A stretch of 64,000 nucleotides of DNA from Deminuibacter soli (GTDB lineage: Bacteria; Bacteroidota; Bacteroidia; Chitinophagales; Chitinophagaceae). Location: the NCBI RefSeq assembly GCF_003412455.1, contig NZ_QTJU01000001.1:558001-622000 (forward strand), in the 5' to 3' direction. A program made the translations under genes and the position numbers. Below, piece by piece: positions 15,441 through 24,628 of the stretch. Each line of letters begins with the position of its first letter. Position 1 is the stretch's first letter. The notes under the pieces are model-generated. The model worked only from the letters and a program-made list of their open reading frames with translations. It searched no databases and was not told the origin of the DNA.

Positions 15441-17897
15441 ATGAGAAAGATTTACATGCTGCTCACGCTGGCTTTGCTAACTGGCTTTTGTGCCGGTGCG
15501 CAGACCATTTCGGGATCAGTAAAGGATGCCGAAGGGAAAACAGTAACTAATGCAACCGTTTCACTTTTACGTGCAAAAGATTCAGTTTTGGTTAAACTGA
15601 ATGTAACCGATAAAGATGGTGCTTACAAATTTTCCAATGCCAAACCAGGCAATTACCTTATCAGCGTTGCCTATGTGGGCTTTGATAAGGGTTATTCCAA
15701 AACATTTGAACTGGGCACAGATGCCGTTACCGTACCCGCTATTGCGCTGGCAAAACCAACCGCACAACTGGGCGGCGTAACCGTTGTGGCCAAAAAACCA
15801 ATGGTGGAGGTAAAAGCAGACAAAACCATTGTAAACGTAGAGAACAGCATTAATGCCGTGGGTAACGATGCGATGGAACTGCTGCGTAAATCGCCCGGCG
15901 TACTGGTTGACAAAGATGATAACCTGAGCCTGAGCGGTAAAAACGGTGTGCAGATATACATCGATGGCAAACCTTCGCCGCTGACCGGTAAGGACCTGGC
16001 CGATTACCTGCGTACCATTCAATCATCACAGGTTGAATCTATTGAGCTGATCACCAACCCTTCTGCCAAATTTGAAGCAGCAGGTAATGCAGGTATCATC
16101 AACATTAAACTGAAGAAAAACAGGTCGTACGGCACCAATGGTTCTGCTACTGCCGGTTACAACATTGGTACATATGCCAAGTACAATGCCGGTTTATCAC
16201 TGAATAACAGGGGTAAAAAAGTAAACCTTTTTGGTAATTACAACTACAACAAGAACCTGAACGAGAACTTTTTTCACCTGAACCGTTCTATCAGCGATAC
16301 GTCGTTTGACCAGCATTCTACCATGACGCAGCGCAGCAACACGCATGGTTTTAAAGCCGGTGCGGATTATTACGCTACTGCGCGCAGCACTTTTGGTGTG
16401 ATGGTGAACGGCACCTTATCAGACAACAGCTCAGGCACACGCAGCTTAACACCGATTGTGTATATACCAACCGGCGAGGTAAACCGCTTACTGCTGGCGC
16501 GCAATATTGCAGACGGCAAACGCAATAACATTAACGGCAACGTGAATTACCGCTTCGCCGATACATCAGGTCATGAACTGAATGTTGATGGTGATTACGG
16601 CTGGTACCAGATAAGAAGCAACCAGCTGCAGCCCAACTATTATTACACACCTGACAATGCGCACCTGATTAACCAGATTGTGTACAATATGATTGCGCCT
16701 ACCGACATTAACCTGTACTCACTGAAAAGCGACTACGAACAGAACTTCAAGAAAGGCAGGCTGGGTTTAGGCTTTAAAACATCGTATGTAAAAACGGGTA
16801 ACGATTTTCAGCGCTACAATGTGTATTCCAGCTCAAAATTCCTGGATACCCTGCGCAGCAATAATTTCGATTACAAGGAAAACATCAACGCGGTGTATGC
16901 AAACTATAACCGCCAGCTGAAAGGCGTAATGTTCCAGGTTGGTTTACGCGTTGAGAACACCAATTCAAAAGGCGAATCAAACGGTTATAAAATGCTGGGT
17001 AATGACTATGCTACTTATGATTCAACTTTTAAACGTCATTATACGGACTTCTTCCCAAGTGCGGCCCTTACGTTTAACAAGAACCCGATGAACCAGCTGA
17101 CCTTTTCGTACAGCAGGCGTATTGACCGCCCTGCATACCAGGATCTGAACCCGTTTGAATTTAAACTGGACGAGTACACTTACCAGAAAGGCAATACGCA
17201 GTTAACGCCGCAGTATACCAACAGCTTTTCGGTAACGCATATGTACAAATACTTTTTGAACACTACTTTGAGCTACAGCCATGTGAGTGATGTATTTGCA
17301 CAGCTGGTAGATACTGCTGACAAATCAAAATCGTTCATCACCAAGAAAAACCTGGCAACCCAGAATCTGGTGAACCTGAACATCAGCGCACCATTAACAT
17401 TTAAATGGTACAGCGCCTTTATCAATGTGAACTCCAGCTATTCACATTATAAATCAACCGACCCCAGCCCAGACAGGAACATTAACCTGGATGTGGTGAA
17501 CTTTAACTTCTATGCGCAAAACACCTTTAAGCTCACCAAAACATTCAGCACCGAGATAAGCGGCTTTTACAGCTCGCCTTCCATATGGCAGGGTACGTTT
17601 AAAAGCAAGCAAATGTGGAGTGTAGATGCGGGTGTACAGCAACAGGTACTGAAAGGCAAGGGTACAATTAAAGCAACAGTAAGCGATGTATTCTTAACCA
17701 TGCGCTGGGCTGCTACCAGTGATTATGCCGGTCAGCACATACGCGCCAACGGTGGCTGGGAAAGCCGCTTGTTAAAACTCAACTTCACTTACCGCTTTGG
17801 CAGTAACCAGGTGAAAGCTGCACGCCAGCGCAAAACTGCAGCCGATGAAGAAAGCAAACGCGTAAACGGCGGAGGCGGCGGAATCGGCAACAACTAA
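15441..17897 (+). CDS. TonB-receptor-like outer membrane beta-barrel protein
   Basis: An 818-residue outer membrane protein. A signal peptide ends at GFCAGAQ, followed by a carboxypeptidase-regulatory-like beta-sandwich domain (about 22-100; SGSVKDAEGKTVTNATVSL). Next is a plug-like domain (LRKSPGVLVDKDDNLSLSG, VQIYIDGKP, SSQVESIELITNPSAKFEA) and a long barrel with alternating polar and aromatic strands to LNFTYRFG. This is the OMP_b-brl_3 layout. A Gly-rich tail (RVNGGGGGIGNN) follows the barrel, so the last strand is not at the C-terminus. No TonB box or partner SusD is visible; the ligand is unknown. A strong terminator follows. Confidence 0.88.
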   Translation: MRKIYMLLTLALLTGFCAGAQTISGSVKDAEGKTVTNATVSLLRAKDSVLVKLNVTDKDGAYKFSNAKPGNYLISVAYVGFDKGYSKTFELGTDAVTVPAIALAKPTAQLGGVTVVAKKPMVEVKADKTIVNVENSINAVGNDAMELLRKSPGVLVDKDDNLSLSGKNGVQIYIDGKPSPLTGKDLADYLRTIQSSQVESIELITNPSAKFEAAGNAGIINIKLKKNRSYGTNGSATAGYNIGTYAKYNAGLSLNNRGKKVNLFGNYNYNKNLNENFFHLNRSISDTSFDQHSTMTQRSNTHGFKAGADYYATARSTFGVMVNGTLSDNSSGTRSLTPIVYIPTGEVNRLLLARNIADGKRNNINGNVNYRFADTSGHELNVDGDYGWYQIRSNQLQPNYYYTPDNAHLINQIVYNMIAPTDINLYSLKSDYEQNFKKGRLGLGFKTSYVKTGNDFQRYNVYSSSKFLDTLRSNNFDYKENINAVYANYNRQLKGVMFQVGLRVENTNSKGESNGYKMLGNDYATYDSTFKRHYTDFFPSAALTFNKNPMNQLTFSYSRRIDRPAYQDLNPFEFKLDEYTYQKGNTQLTPQYTNSFSVTHMYKYFLNTTLSYSHVSDVFAQLVDTADKSKSFITKKNLATQNLVNLNISAPLTFKWYSAFINVNSSYSHYKSTDPSPDRNINLDVVNFNFYAQNTFKLTKTFSTEISGFYSSPSIWQGTFKSKQMWSVDAGVQQQVLKGKGTIKATVSDVFLTMRWAATSDYAGQHIRANGGWESRLLKLNFTYRFGSNQVKAARQRKTAADEESKRVNGGGGGIGNN

Positions 17898-17913
17898 GAT
17901 CAACTGCATAAAC

Positions 17914-17942
17914 AAAGAGCCACCTTCGGGTGGCTCTTTTTA
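17914..17942 (+). terminator. Rho-independent terminator with UUCG loop
   Basis: Arms AAAGAGCCACC and GGTGGCTCTTT close a TTCG tetraloop, followed by a T-run, 17 bases after the stop of the outer membrane gene. Confidence 0.9.
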
Positions 17943-18067
17943 TGCGGTTATATGGTTATATGCTTTGATTGTTGGAAAACCGTTGTGTTATCAATTTGAT
18001 ATTCTTTAACAGAAGTGTGGAAGAAATGGCACAAGTTTGGAACTATATGAGGCAAAACAGTTTCCAC

Positions 18068-18451
18068 ATGAAAAAAATATTAATCGCTGCAGTATTGTTC
18101 GCCGCAGCCGGACTTGTATCAAAAGCAGATGCACAGGTTAGCGTTGGAGTAGGCATACATGTAGGCATTGGTTCACCCGCTTATTATGCACCTCCGCCAC
18201 CACCTCCAAGAGTGGTTGTATACGAACAGCCGGTTTGCCCGAGACCTGCAGTGGTATACGAACGCCCTTGCCCAAGGCCGGTAGTCGTATACCGCGAACC
18301 TTACCCCAGAAGGGTTGTAGTGGTTCGTGAAGACAGGTACCGTGGAGGCTACAGGGACAATGGCCGTCATGAAGGATGGTACAAACACGATCGCGATCAT
18401 GGTCGTGGTGGCTATGGCGGTGGTTACAGCCGTGATATTTACCATAACTAA
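18068..18451 (+). CDS. small secreted Pro/Arg/Gly-rich repetitive protein
   Basis: A 127-residue exported protein of unknown function. A clear signal peptide (MKKILIAAVLFAAAGLVSKA, then DAQ) is followed by VSVGVGIHVGIGSPAYY, seven prolines, and three or four tandem units of the form VVVYExPxCPRP / AVVYERPCPRP / VVVYREPYPRR. The C-terminal third is rich in Gly, Arg, Asp and His (GYRDNGRHEGWYKHD). The open frame extends upstream, but ATG at 18068 is the only one in front of a signal peptide. A terminator follows. Could be a surface or periplasmic structural protein; no family recognised. Confidence 0.75.
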   Translation: MKKILIAAVLFAAAGLVSKADAQVSVGVGIHVGIGSPAYYAPPPPPPRVVVYEQPVCPRPAVVYERPCPRPVVVYREPYPRRVVVVREDRYRGGYRDNGRHEGWYKHDRDHGRGGYGGGYSRDIYHN

Positions 18452-18484
18452 GCAGGATATTATAAAACAACCATACAGCGTCAC

Positions 18485-18514
18485 AAAAAAGCTCACCTGA
18501 ACAGTGGGCTTTTT
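18485..18514 (+). terminator. Rho-independent terminator
   Basis: AAAAAAGCTCAC and GTGGGCTTTTTT form a 12-bp stem with one G-U pair and a 6-7 base loop, ending in a T-run. It lies between convergent genes and may serve both. Confidence 0.8.
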
Positions 18515-18548
18515 TTATGCACCTGCTCCTGTTGCTATACTAACTTAT

Positions 18549-19826
18549 TTATTTTTTATAGACCTCTCCTTCTTTCATTACCCAGCTTACCTGTTGCAAG
18601 AGGCTGATGTTTTGCAGCGGGTTACCCTTCACTGCAATAATATCTGCCCAGGCACCGGCTTTTATTTCGCCTATTTGTCCGGGCATATCGAGCAATTGCG
18701 CGGCAGTGATGGTAGCTGTTTGAATAGCCTTTACCGGGCTCATACCCCATTGCACCATGTATTCAAAATCTTTGGCCTGCGGTGCATCCCAGCTGTAGCC
18801 GCCGATATCGGTACCATATGCAATGGTAACACCTGCTGCCATTGCTTTTTTAAACAGGGCAGGAAAGGTTTCCATAAAATATTTATTGATGGGCTGGCCT
18901 TCTTTTGCGCGGCCATCTGCCACATAATCGCAGATATAAATGGTGGGGCACCAATACACGTGTTGTTTGGCCATGAGCTGCAAACACTCATCGTCCATAC
19001 CGAAGCCATGTTCAATGCTAACGGCACCTGCACGAATGGCATCGAGTACGCCATCGCGGGTTACGGCGTGGGCTGCGAGCTTTTTGTGTGAGCGGGCGGT
19101 TTCATCTCCCACGGCAGTGATTTCTTCTTTGGTGAAATTAGGCAGGCTATGGTACACGCCGTCGGGCTGGCGGTAATAACCGCGATCTGCATAAATCTTA
19201 ATCCAGTCTGCCCCATGTGCTACCTGCTCACGCACGGCACGCCTGGCTTCATCGGCACCGTTTATTTCCTGGATGCCTTTGGGTAAATCAAGCTCCCAGT
19301 TATATTCCTTCGGACTTAATGCATAATGCCCCACCGTATTGATGGCGCGGGTGGCCACCTGCATACGCGGGCCTGCAATGACATGGTTGTTGATTGCCTT
19401 TTTGATGTCGACATCTGCATACATGGCGCCTTCTGTTTCAAGGTCGCGTATGGTGGTAAAACCATTGCCGAGCGCGATGGCAGCGCTGCGACTGGCGCGC
19501 AGCGTGCGGTAGGGAATGGATTCTTTGAGCAGCTGTACGGCATAATCATCACTGGTAACATCGCCCTGCAGCAGCACATGCGTATGGCAGTCAATTAAAC
19601 CGGGCAATACAAAGTAACCGGATAAATCAATCAGCGTATCGGCCTGCACAGGCTTATCAGTCACCTGTTCAATTCTGCCGTTTTTTATGAGTATGGTTTG
19701 TTGGGTAAGCACCTGCCCTGTTCTGGTATCGAGCAGGCTGCCGCATTTAAGAGCAGTTGTTTTTTGGGCGAAGCTGGTTACCGGCGAAAAGAGGGAGGCC
19801 AGTACAGCGAAGCATAACATGCGCAT
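18549..19826 (-). CDS. secreted amidohydrolase-family protein
   Basis: Metal-dependent amidohydrolase of the imidazolonepropionase / Xaa-Pro dipeptidase-like group, 425 residues, exported by a signal peptide (MRMLCFAVLASLFSPVTSFA). Metal ligands are visible: DCHTHV after LPGLI (about residue 82), the carbamylated-Lys region IKIYADRGYY, AAHAVTRDG, SIEHGFGMD and the catalytic Asp in YGTDIGGYSW. ATG at 19826 is chosen since it begins the signal peptide; the longer frame would overlap the next gene. The substrate is not readable. It lies downstream of the ECF operon on the same strand, 43 bases after the small gene at 19870, so co-transcription is possible. Confidence 0.87.
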   Translation of the reverse strand: MRMLCFAVLASLFSPVTSFAQKTTALKCGSLLDTRTGQVLTQQTILIKNGRIEQVTDKPVQADTLIDLSGYFVLPGLIDCHTHVLLQGDVTSDDYAVQLLKESIPYRTLRASRSAAIALGNGFTTIRDLETEGAMYADVDIKKAINNHVIAGPRMQVATRAINTVGHYALSPKEYNWELDLPKGIQEINGADEARRAVREQVAHGADWIKIYADRGYYRQPDGVYHSLPNFTKEEITAVGDETARSHKKLAAHAVTRDGVLDAIRAGAVSIEHGFGMDDECLQLMAKQHVYWCPTIYICDYVADGRAKEGQPINKYFMETFPALFKKAMAAGVTIAYGTDIGGYSWDAPQAKDFEYMVQWGMSPVKAIQTATITAAQLLDMPGQIGEIKAGAWADIIAVKGNPLQNISLLQQVSWVMKEGEVYKK

Positions 19827-19869
19827 AGTTGGTTGGTTTATTAGCGCAGTTAATTTACAACTGTTCGTG

Positions 19870-20085
19870 CTAATCTTCCAATTCGCGGCAATAGTAACCT
19901 GCCTGCTGCAGGTGCTGCTCAACCAAACGGGGTGAAAGGCTGGGTGTTACAATGCGCAGGATATAATCTTCATCGTGCAGGTCAACATTCCAGCGCACGA
20001 TGCCTGCGAGCTGTTTTAGAAAAGATCCCGCTTGTTTAACCTGTTGCCTGTTTTCAAGGCTGGTTTTAAATACCAGGATATTCAT
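19870..20085 (-). CDS. small conserved-looking protein, ferredoxin-like pattern
   Basis: A 71-residue protein I do not recognise by name. The predicted order strand-helix-strand-strand-helix-strand (MNILVFKT, VKQAGSFLKQLAG, VRWNVDLHD, YILRIVTP, RLVEQHLQQAG, YYCREL) resembles heavy-metal-associated domains, but the CxxC metal pair is missing. It is the third gene of the likely ECF operon, 35 bases after the small membrane protein gene. Confidence 0.6.
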   Translation of the reverse strand: MNILVFKTSLENRQQVKQAGSFLKQLAGIVRWNVDLHDEDYILRIVTPSLSPRLVEQHLQQAGYYCRELED

Positions 20086-20120
20086 ACATTAGGTTTTACT
20101 GAGTAGAAAAACGCTGTTGG

Positions 20121-20429
20121 TTAGCGGCACTTGTTGCGAAAACGTGCCTGGAATTTCTCCCGATCTTCGGGTGTCATCTCCTGCCATTTTTCAAACATGC
20201 GGTAACGCCATCTTGCATTGCCGCCGCCCCAGCCTTTGAAACCGCCGAACAGTATACGGCATAGCACCAGCAGCCCAAGCGCCTGCCAGAAATTCATGGT
20301 TTGCACATGCAGTACGGGGGTAAGAATGTTGTTCCACAACTGCATTACCACTTCGCCCAATACAAACACGGCAACGACTACCATCAGCAATATTTTGGCG
20401 AACTTTATCTCGTTAAAACGCCCTCTCAT
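20121..20429 (-). CDS. small membrane protein downstream of an ECF sigma factor
   Basis: A 102-residue protein with two hydrophobic segments (about 10-30 and 45-62) and a soluble, basic C-terminus (RYRMFEKWQEMTPEDREKFQARF) that could pair with a sigma factor or membrane partner. It starts 11 bases after the sigma gene stop, so it is an obvious candidate anti-sigma or modulator, although it shows no known anti-sigma domain. No name recognised. Confidence 0.7.
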   Translation of the reverse strand: MRGRFNEIKFAKILLMVVVAVFVLGEVVMQLWNNILTPVLHVQTMNFWQALGLLVLCRILFGGFKGWGGGNARWRYRMFEKWQEMTPEDREKFQARFRNKCR

Positions 20430-20440
20430 AGTTATGGGTA

Positions 20441-21022
20441 TTAATAGTTTAATAATTCGTTTCGAACCACCTCCAGCTTTTGGCGGAGGTACAGTACTGC
20501 ATAGCGCTTGCGGGATATGAGCGTATTGACCAGTTCTCCTGTTTGTGCCGCGATTTCCTTAAACGACAGTCCTTCCATTTCGTGCAGCACGAACACCTGT
20601 TTCTGCTCTTCGGGCAGTTCGTCGAGGCTTTGGTAAAGAATATCCCAGAACACGCCGCGGAGATAGGAAGTTTCGGGGTTATCGGCTTCGTCGAAAAGCA
20701 ATTCCGTCCAGTCCAGCTGATCGTTTTCGGCTCCTTCTGTTCCAAATACATCGTCGAGAAGGCTGGGTTTGTGCTTGCGTTTGCCGTCGGTTATTTTATT
20801 GCGGGCCACGGTAAACAACCAGTTGGCCACCTGGTCAACATCGTCTACCCGGTCGGCAAACTGGTAAAACACATCCTGCAAAATATCTTCCGCATCGGCC
20901 TGCGTGGCTACCCTGCGACGGATAAAGCCGAACAGCCGTTTGCTGTAGGCCTCGATCACCTGGGTTATATTTCGCTTGGATTGTTCAGCCACCTGGTCAG
21001 ATATGGAAATAGCGTTATGCAT
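20441..21022 (-). CDS. ECF-type RNA polymerase sigma factor
   Basis: A 193-residue group 4 sigma factor. Region 2 is EAYSKRLFGFIRRRVATQAD followed by AEDILQDVFYQFADR (core binding and -10 recognition); region 4 is DELPEEQKQVFVLHEMEGLSFKEIAAQ (two adjoining segments), with the recognition helix ELVNTLISRKRYAV. The linker between them is long and acidic. It heads a run of three small genes on the minus strand and probably controls its own operon. The signal it answers to is unknown. Confidence 0.9.
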   Translation of the reverse strand: MHNAISISDQVAEQSKRNITQVIEAYSKRLFGFIRRRVATQADAEDILQDVFYQFADRVDDVDQVANWLFTVARNKITDGKRKHKPSLLDDVFGTEGAENDQLDWTELLFDEADNPETSYLRGVFWDILYQSLDELPEEQKQVFVLHEMEGLSFKEIAAQTGELVNTLISRKRYAVLYLRQKLEVVRNELLNY

Positions 21023-21159
21023 TTTGTTACTAGAGCAGACGAATAACGGGCAAGGATATTTTAAAGATGCGAAGATTTTTTTGAGAAACCCCGGCCAGGG
21101 GCATTTTCCTGGCGGCAGGGAGACCCGGGCAGCTGGGCGGGAGCAGAGATCGGAGCAGC

Positions 21160-21207
21160 TTTTTCACGCAAGGCTCGCAAAGGTGCAAGGCCGCAAAGGC
21201 GCATAAG
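21160..21207. repeat. low-complexity CGCAAAGG-type repeat
   Basis: Imperfect tandem units of about 9-10 bases (CGCAAGGCT, CGCAAAGGTG, CAAGGC, CGCAAAGGCG). A related stretch lies near 6842-6875. The rest of the 290-base gap 21023-21312 holds the upstream regions of the ECF operon and the phosphoesterase gene, with no other clear signal. Confidence 0.45.
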
Positions 21208-21312
21208 AACACCCGGTTAAACGACCTTGACGGTGGCACCTGATATTATTTCATTGTTACTCAATACCTGCAAGTGTAGCTTCTGTTATCTTAGCAGTAC
21301 CAAAGTATTCGC

Positions 21313-23745
21313 ATGAAAAAATCAGTTCTGTTGCTGGCCCTTGGCCTGAGTTGCTATGGCGGTTTCTCGCAAACGCTGGAGCAACTGGAAAGCGGGCGTG
21401 TTCATTTACCCAATGGCTGGAACCTTACGCCGGCAGGCACCAGTTTACCGTTGGGCGATTTGCCCCTGAACCTGGCCCTCTCCCCGTCTAAAAAGTATAT
21501 GGCGGTTACCAATAACGGGCAAAGTGTGCAGTCGTTGCAGTTGATTGACGTTAAAAACGAAAGCATACTGGATAATGTGGTGATCCCCAAATCGTGGCTT
21601 GGACTAAAGTTCAGCAGTGATGAAAAATTCCTGTACGCATCCGGCGGGAACGACAACCGGGTGCTGAAATACGCACTGAACAACAAGAAGCTGCAACTGG
21701 TTGACAGCTTTGCACTTGGCCCCAAATGGCCGGTGAAGATTTCGCCTTCAGGGCTGGATATTGACGATAAACGTGAGCTGTTGTATATCACTACCAAGGA
21801 AAACCACTCCCTGTACATTGTTGAGCTGGCTACCAAGAAAGTACAGCAGGTACAGCTGGAAGCTGAGGCGTATACCTGTTTGCTTTCGCCCGATAAAAAA
21901 GAACTGTATATCAGCTGCTGGGGCTGCGACAAGGTGCTGGTATTTGATACTGACAAACGCCAGCTGACTGCGGAGATTGCAGTGGGTGATAACCCCAACG
22001 ATTTGTGCCTGACGCGTAAAGGCCAGTACCTGTATGTGGCCAATGCCAACGACAATTCCGTATCGGTGATTACTGTACGGGACAGGAAGGTGATAGAAAC
22101 GCTGAATGCGGCATTGTATCCTGCGGCGCCGAATGGCTCAACCTCCAACGCCCTGGCTTTAAGTGCGGATGAAAAAACGCTGTACATCGCGAATGCAGAT
22201 AACAATTGCCTGGCCGTGTTTAATGTAAGCGACCACGGGCACAGCCAGTCCAAAGGTTTTATACCTACCGGCTGGTACCCTACTGCCATTAAAGTGGTAG
22301 ATAAAAAGCTGTTTGTGGCCAATGGTAAAGGATTTTCTTCGATGGCCAACCCATACGGCCCCAACCCGGTGGGCAAAAAACAGCAGGTGAACTACCAGGG
22401 TGGCGATGCGGCGCGGCCAAAAGAAGTACAATATATAGGTGGCTTATTTAAAGGCACGCTGAGCATTTTGCCGGAGCCGGATGAGAAGCAGCTGGCTATT
22501 TTTTCCCAGGCTGTGTACCACAACACACCTTATCACAAAGAAGGCGAACTGGCAGTAACGGGCATTGAAGAAGGCAACCCGATTCCGCATAAGATAGGAC
22601 AGGCATCGCCCATTAAACACGTGTTTTACATTATCAAGGAAAACAGGACGTACGACCAGGTGCTGGGCGATATGCCGCAGGGCAATGGCGATACGAGCCT
22701 TGTATTGTTTGGCAGGCATGTAACACCTAACCTGCATGCCATTGCCGGCGAGTTTGTGCTGCTGGATAATTTTTACTGCGATGGCGAGGTAAGCGCAGAC
22801 GGGCATAACTGGAGCATGGGCGCCTATGCAACAGATTACCTGGAAAAGAACTGGCCCACCAGTTATGGAGGCCGCGGCGGTACTTATCCAGCAGAGGGCA
22901 ATATGACTGTAGCGAATAACAAAGGCGGTTTTATATGGGATCATTGCCAGCGTGCAGGTATCAGCTACCGTTCGTATGGCGAGTTTGCAGACAATTACAA
23001 ACCGAACATCCCGGTGTTGAAAAATCATATCTGCCCGTTTTATACCGGCTGGGATTTAGGTGTACAGGATACCGTTCGTTTCGGGCAATGGAGAAGAGAT
23101 TTTGATTCATTACTTGCTGCAGGTGCTGTACCGCAGTTTAATACAGTTCGATTTGGCAACGACCATACGGAGGGATTGAAAAAAGGCAAGCATACACCTT
23201 ACGCGCACGTGGCAGATAACGACCTGGCGGTAGGGATGTTTATTGAATACCTGAGCAAAAGCCCCTTGTGGAAAGAAAGCGCTGTGTTTATTATTGAAGA
23301 CGATGCGCAGAACGGGCCCGACCATGTAGACGCGCACCGCACTACGGCTTATGTAGCCGGCGGGTTTGTGAAGCGTGGGTATGTTGATCATACCATGTAC
23401 TCTACTTCGTCTATGCTGCGCACCATGGAACTGATACTCGGCATTCCGCCCATGAGCCAGTACGATGCAGCTGCAACACCCATGTGGCGCAGCTTTTCGG
23501 CTACGCCAGATCTTAGTCCGTTTGTAGCGCGCCCGCTGGAAGTAGATATTACCGAACGCAATGAGGTAGTAAATGCCTGGCAGCGGAAGAGTGAAACATT
23601 CGATTTTTCGCAGGAAGACAAGATACCTGATGAAGCATTTACAGAAGTAATATGGAAAGCCGTGAAAGGCGCCAATGCCATAGTACCTGCGCCGAAGAGA
23701 GCCGCATTTGTGAAGGTAACCAAACAGAAAGATGATGACGATTAG
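21313..23745 (+). CDS. bifunctional YncE-type beta-propeller / phosphoesterase protein
   Basis: An 810-residue exported fusion. After a signal peptide (ending GGFSQ), residues 40-370 form a seven-bladed YncE-like propeller with repeated motifs such as GDNPNDLCLTRKGQYLYVAN and TGWYPTAIKV. From about residue 430 comes a phosphoesterase domain of the alkaline-phosphatase/phospholipase C superfamily: HVFYIIKENRTYDQVLGDM, FYCDGEVSADGHNWS and FIIEDDAQNGPDHVDAHRT carry metal-binding Asp, Glu, Asn and His residues. This propeller-phosphatase pairing is a known architecture in Bacteroidota. The natural substrate is unknown. A terminator follows, shared with the convergent lipoprotein gene. Confidence 0.88.
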   Translation: MKKSVLLLALGLSCYGGFSQTLEQLESGRVHLPNGWNLTPAGTSLPLGDLPLNLALSPSKKYMAVTNNGQSVQSLQLIDVKNESILDNVVIPKSWLGLKFSSDEKFLYASGGNDNRVLKYALNNKKLQLVDSFALGPKWPVKISPSGLDIDDKRELLYITTKENHSLYIVELATKKVQQVQLEAEAYTCLLSPDKKELYISCWGCDKVLVFDTDKRQLTAEIAVGDNPNDLCLTRKGQYLYVANANDNSVSVITVRDRKVIETLNAALYPAAPNGSTSNALALSADEKTLYIANADNNCLAVFNVSDHGHSQSKGFIPTGWYPTAIKVVDKKLFVANGKGFSSMANPYGPNPVGKKQQVNYQGGDAARPKEVQYIGGLFKGTLSILPEPDEKQLAIFSQAVYHNTPYHKEGELAVTGIEEGNPIPHKIGQASPIKHVFYIIKENRTYDQVLGDMPQGNGDTSLVLFGRHVTPNLHAIAGEFVLLDNFYCDGEVSADGHNWSMGAYATDYLEKNWPTSYGGRGGTYPAEGNMTVANNKGGFIWDHCQRAGISYRSYGEFADNYKPNIPVLKNHICPFYTGWDLGVQDTVRFGQWRRDFDSLLAAGAVPQFNTVRFGNDHTEGLKKGKHTPYAHVADNDLAVGMFIEYLSKSPLWKESAVFIIEDDAQNGPDHVDAHRTTAYVAGGFVKRGYVDHTMYSTSSMLRTMELILGIPPMSQYDAAATPMWRSFSATPDLSPFVARPLEVDITERNEVVNAWQRKSETFDFSQEDKIPDEAFTEVIWKAVKGANAIVPAPKRAAFVKVTKQKDDDD

Positions 23746-23785
23746 TTGCCTGGTAAAGCTTATTGAAAACAACTTGCTATAAAAG

Positions 23786-23812
23786 AAAAAGCCACCTGAT
23801 GGGTGGCTTTTT
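23786..23812. terminator. bidirectional terminator between convergent genes
   Basis: AAAAAGCCACC and GGTGGCTTTTT form an 11-bp stem with a 5-base loop; A and T tracts on both sides suit termination in both directions. Confidence 0.85.
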
Positions 23813-23818
23813 CAGTAT

Positions 23819-24520
23819 TTAAAAGATCACTTTAATAACATCGGGGGTTTCTTCGGCATTCGGCTCATCGAGCGATTTGCTGAACAACACCTTTTTCTTA
23901 TCCTGCGAAAGCTGGGCATTTTCGCCGACTACAGACTTGGCAGCTCTTGGCAATATAAACTCTGATTTATACTGCAACAGGGCTTCGAGGCCGATCATTA
24001 CTTTTACCAGTCCCATGGCCTGCTGTGTTTCGGCAGCGTGTTCTGCAGCACCGGGATGACTGTTGTCGAGGGTAATCACCAGTGTATCTTTCCCATGCCA
24101 GGTAAGGTTTTGTCTTTTCAAGCCGCCCACCGGTACTTTCTCATCCATATCGTTGGGCAGGTTCAGTGTGTTGGCAGCAAAGTCGTTGTATCCTTCCAGC
24201 GTAGGCATTTTAAAGTTCAGGGTGCCGGTGCGTGTTGCTTTGTTCCAGGGGGTAGATTCGGCTGTAGCGCCGGGTATCTGCAAAGCTGTTTTTTTGATAT
24301 TGGCTGCGAGACTGTCCCATGCGTAAGAAATGGAATCCATGCCACCTGCGGGCTGTCCCTGTTGTTGTGCGATGGCTATAAATTTAGCGGCAGCCCCACT
24401 ATCCAGGTTAAATTCCATTGTTCTGTTCACGCTATTATTGGCATTCAGCTGTACCCGTTCCTTTACCGAACAGGCAGTAATACCAAGCAGCAGACTGCTG
24501 ATGATTGCAAAGTTTCTCAT
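23819..24520 (-). CDS. hypothetical lipoprotein
   Basis: A 233-residue lipoprotein. The signal ends in a good lipobox, LGITAC, with Cys at 17. The mature part begins SVKERVQLNANNSVNRTMEF and contains no recognised domain; it shows alternating strands, as in cell-envelope proteins with a beta-rich fold. It lies between terminators and regulated genes of other types, so context does not help. Confidence 0.7.
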   Translation of the reverse strand: MRNFAIISSLLLGITACSVKERVQLNANNSVNRTMEFNLDSGAAAKFIAIAQQQGQPAGGMDSISYAWDSLAANIKKTALQIPGATAESTPWNKATRTGTLNFKMPTLEGYNDFAANTLNLPNDMDEKVPVGGLKRQNLTWHGKDTLVITLDNSHPGAAEHAAETQQAMGLVKVMIGLEALLQYKSEFILPRAAKSVVGENAQLSQDKKKVLFSKSLDEPNAEETPDVIKVIF

Positions 24521-24628
24521 GGCTTAAAAGTAAGGGAAATTGTGGTGCTGCATCATCGAAACTTGGCATGTGCCATAGTTTTCCATGTTAACGCCAACTT
24601 AAAAACCGCGAACCCGGATACGGCGTTT

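Noticed and set aside
21160-21207. Possible CRISPR-like or REP array
   Set aside because: Units are short, imperfect and contiguous with no spacers; described only as a low-complexity repeat.
21402-22376. Long minus-strand open frame of 324 codons
   Set aside because: Antisense to the YncE/phosphoesterase gene; Ser/Leu-rich composition is typical of a shadow frame.
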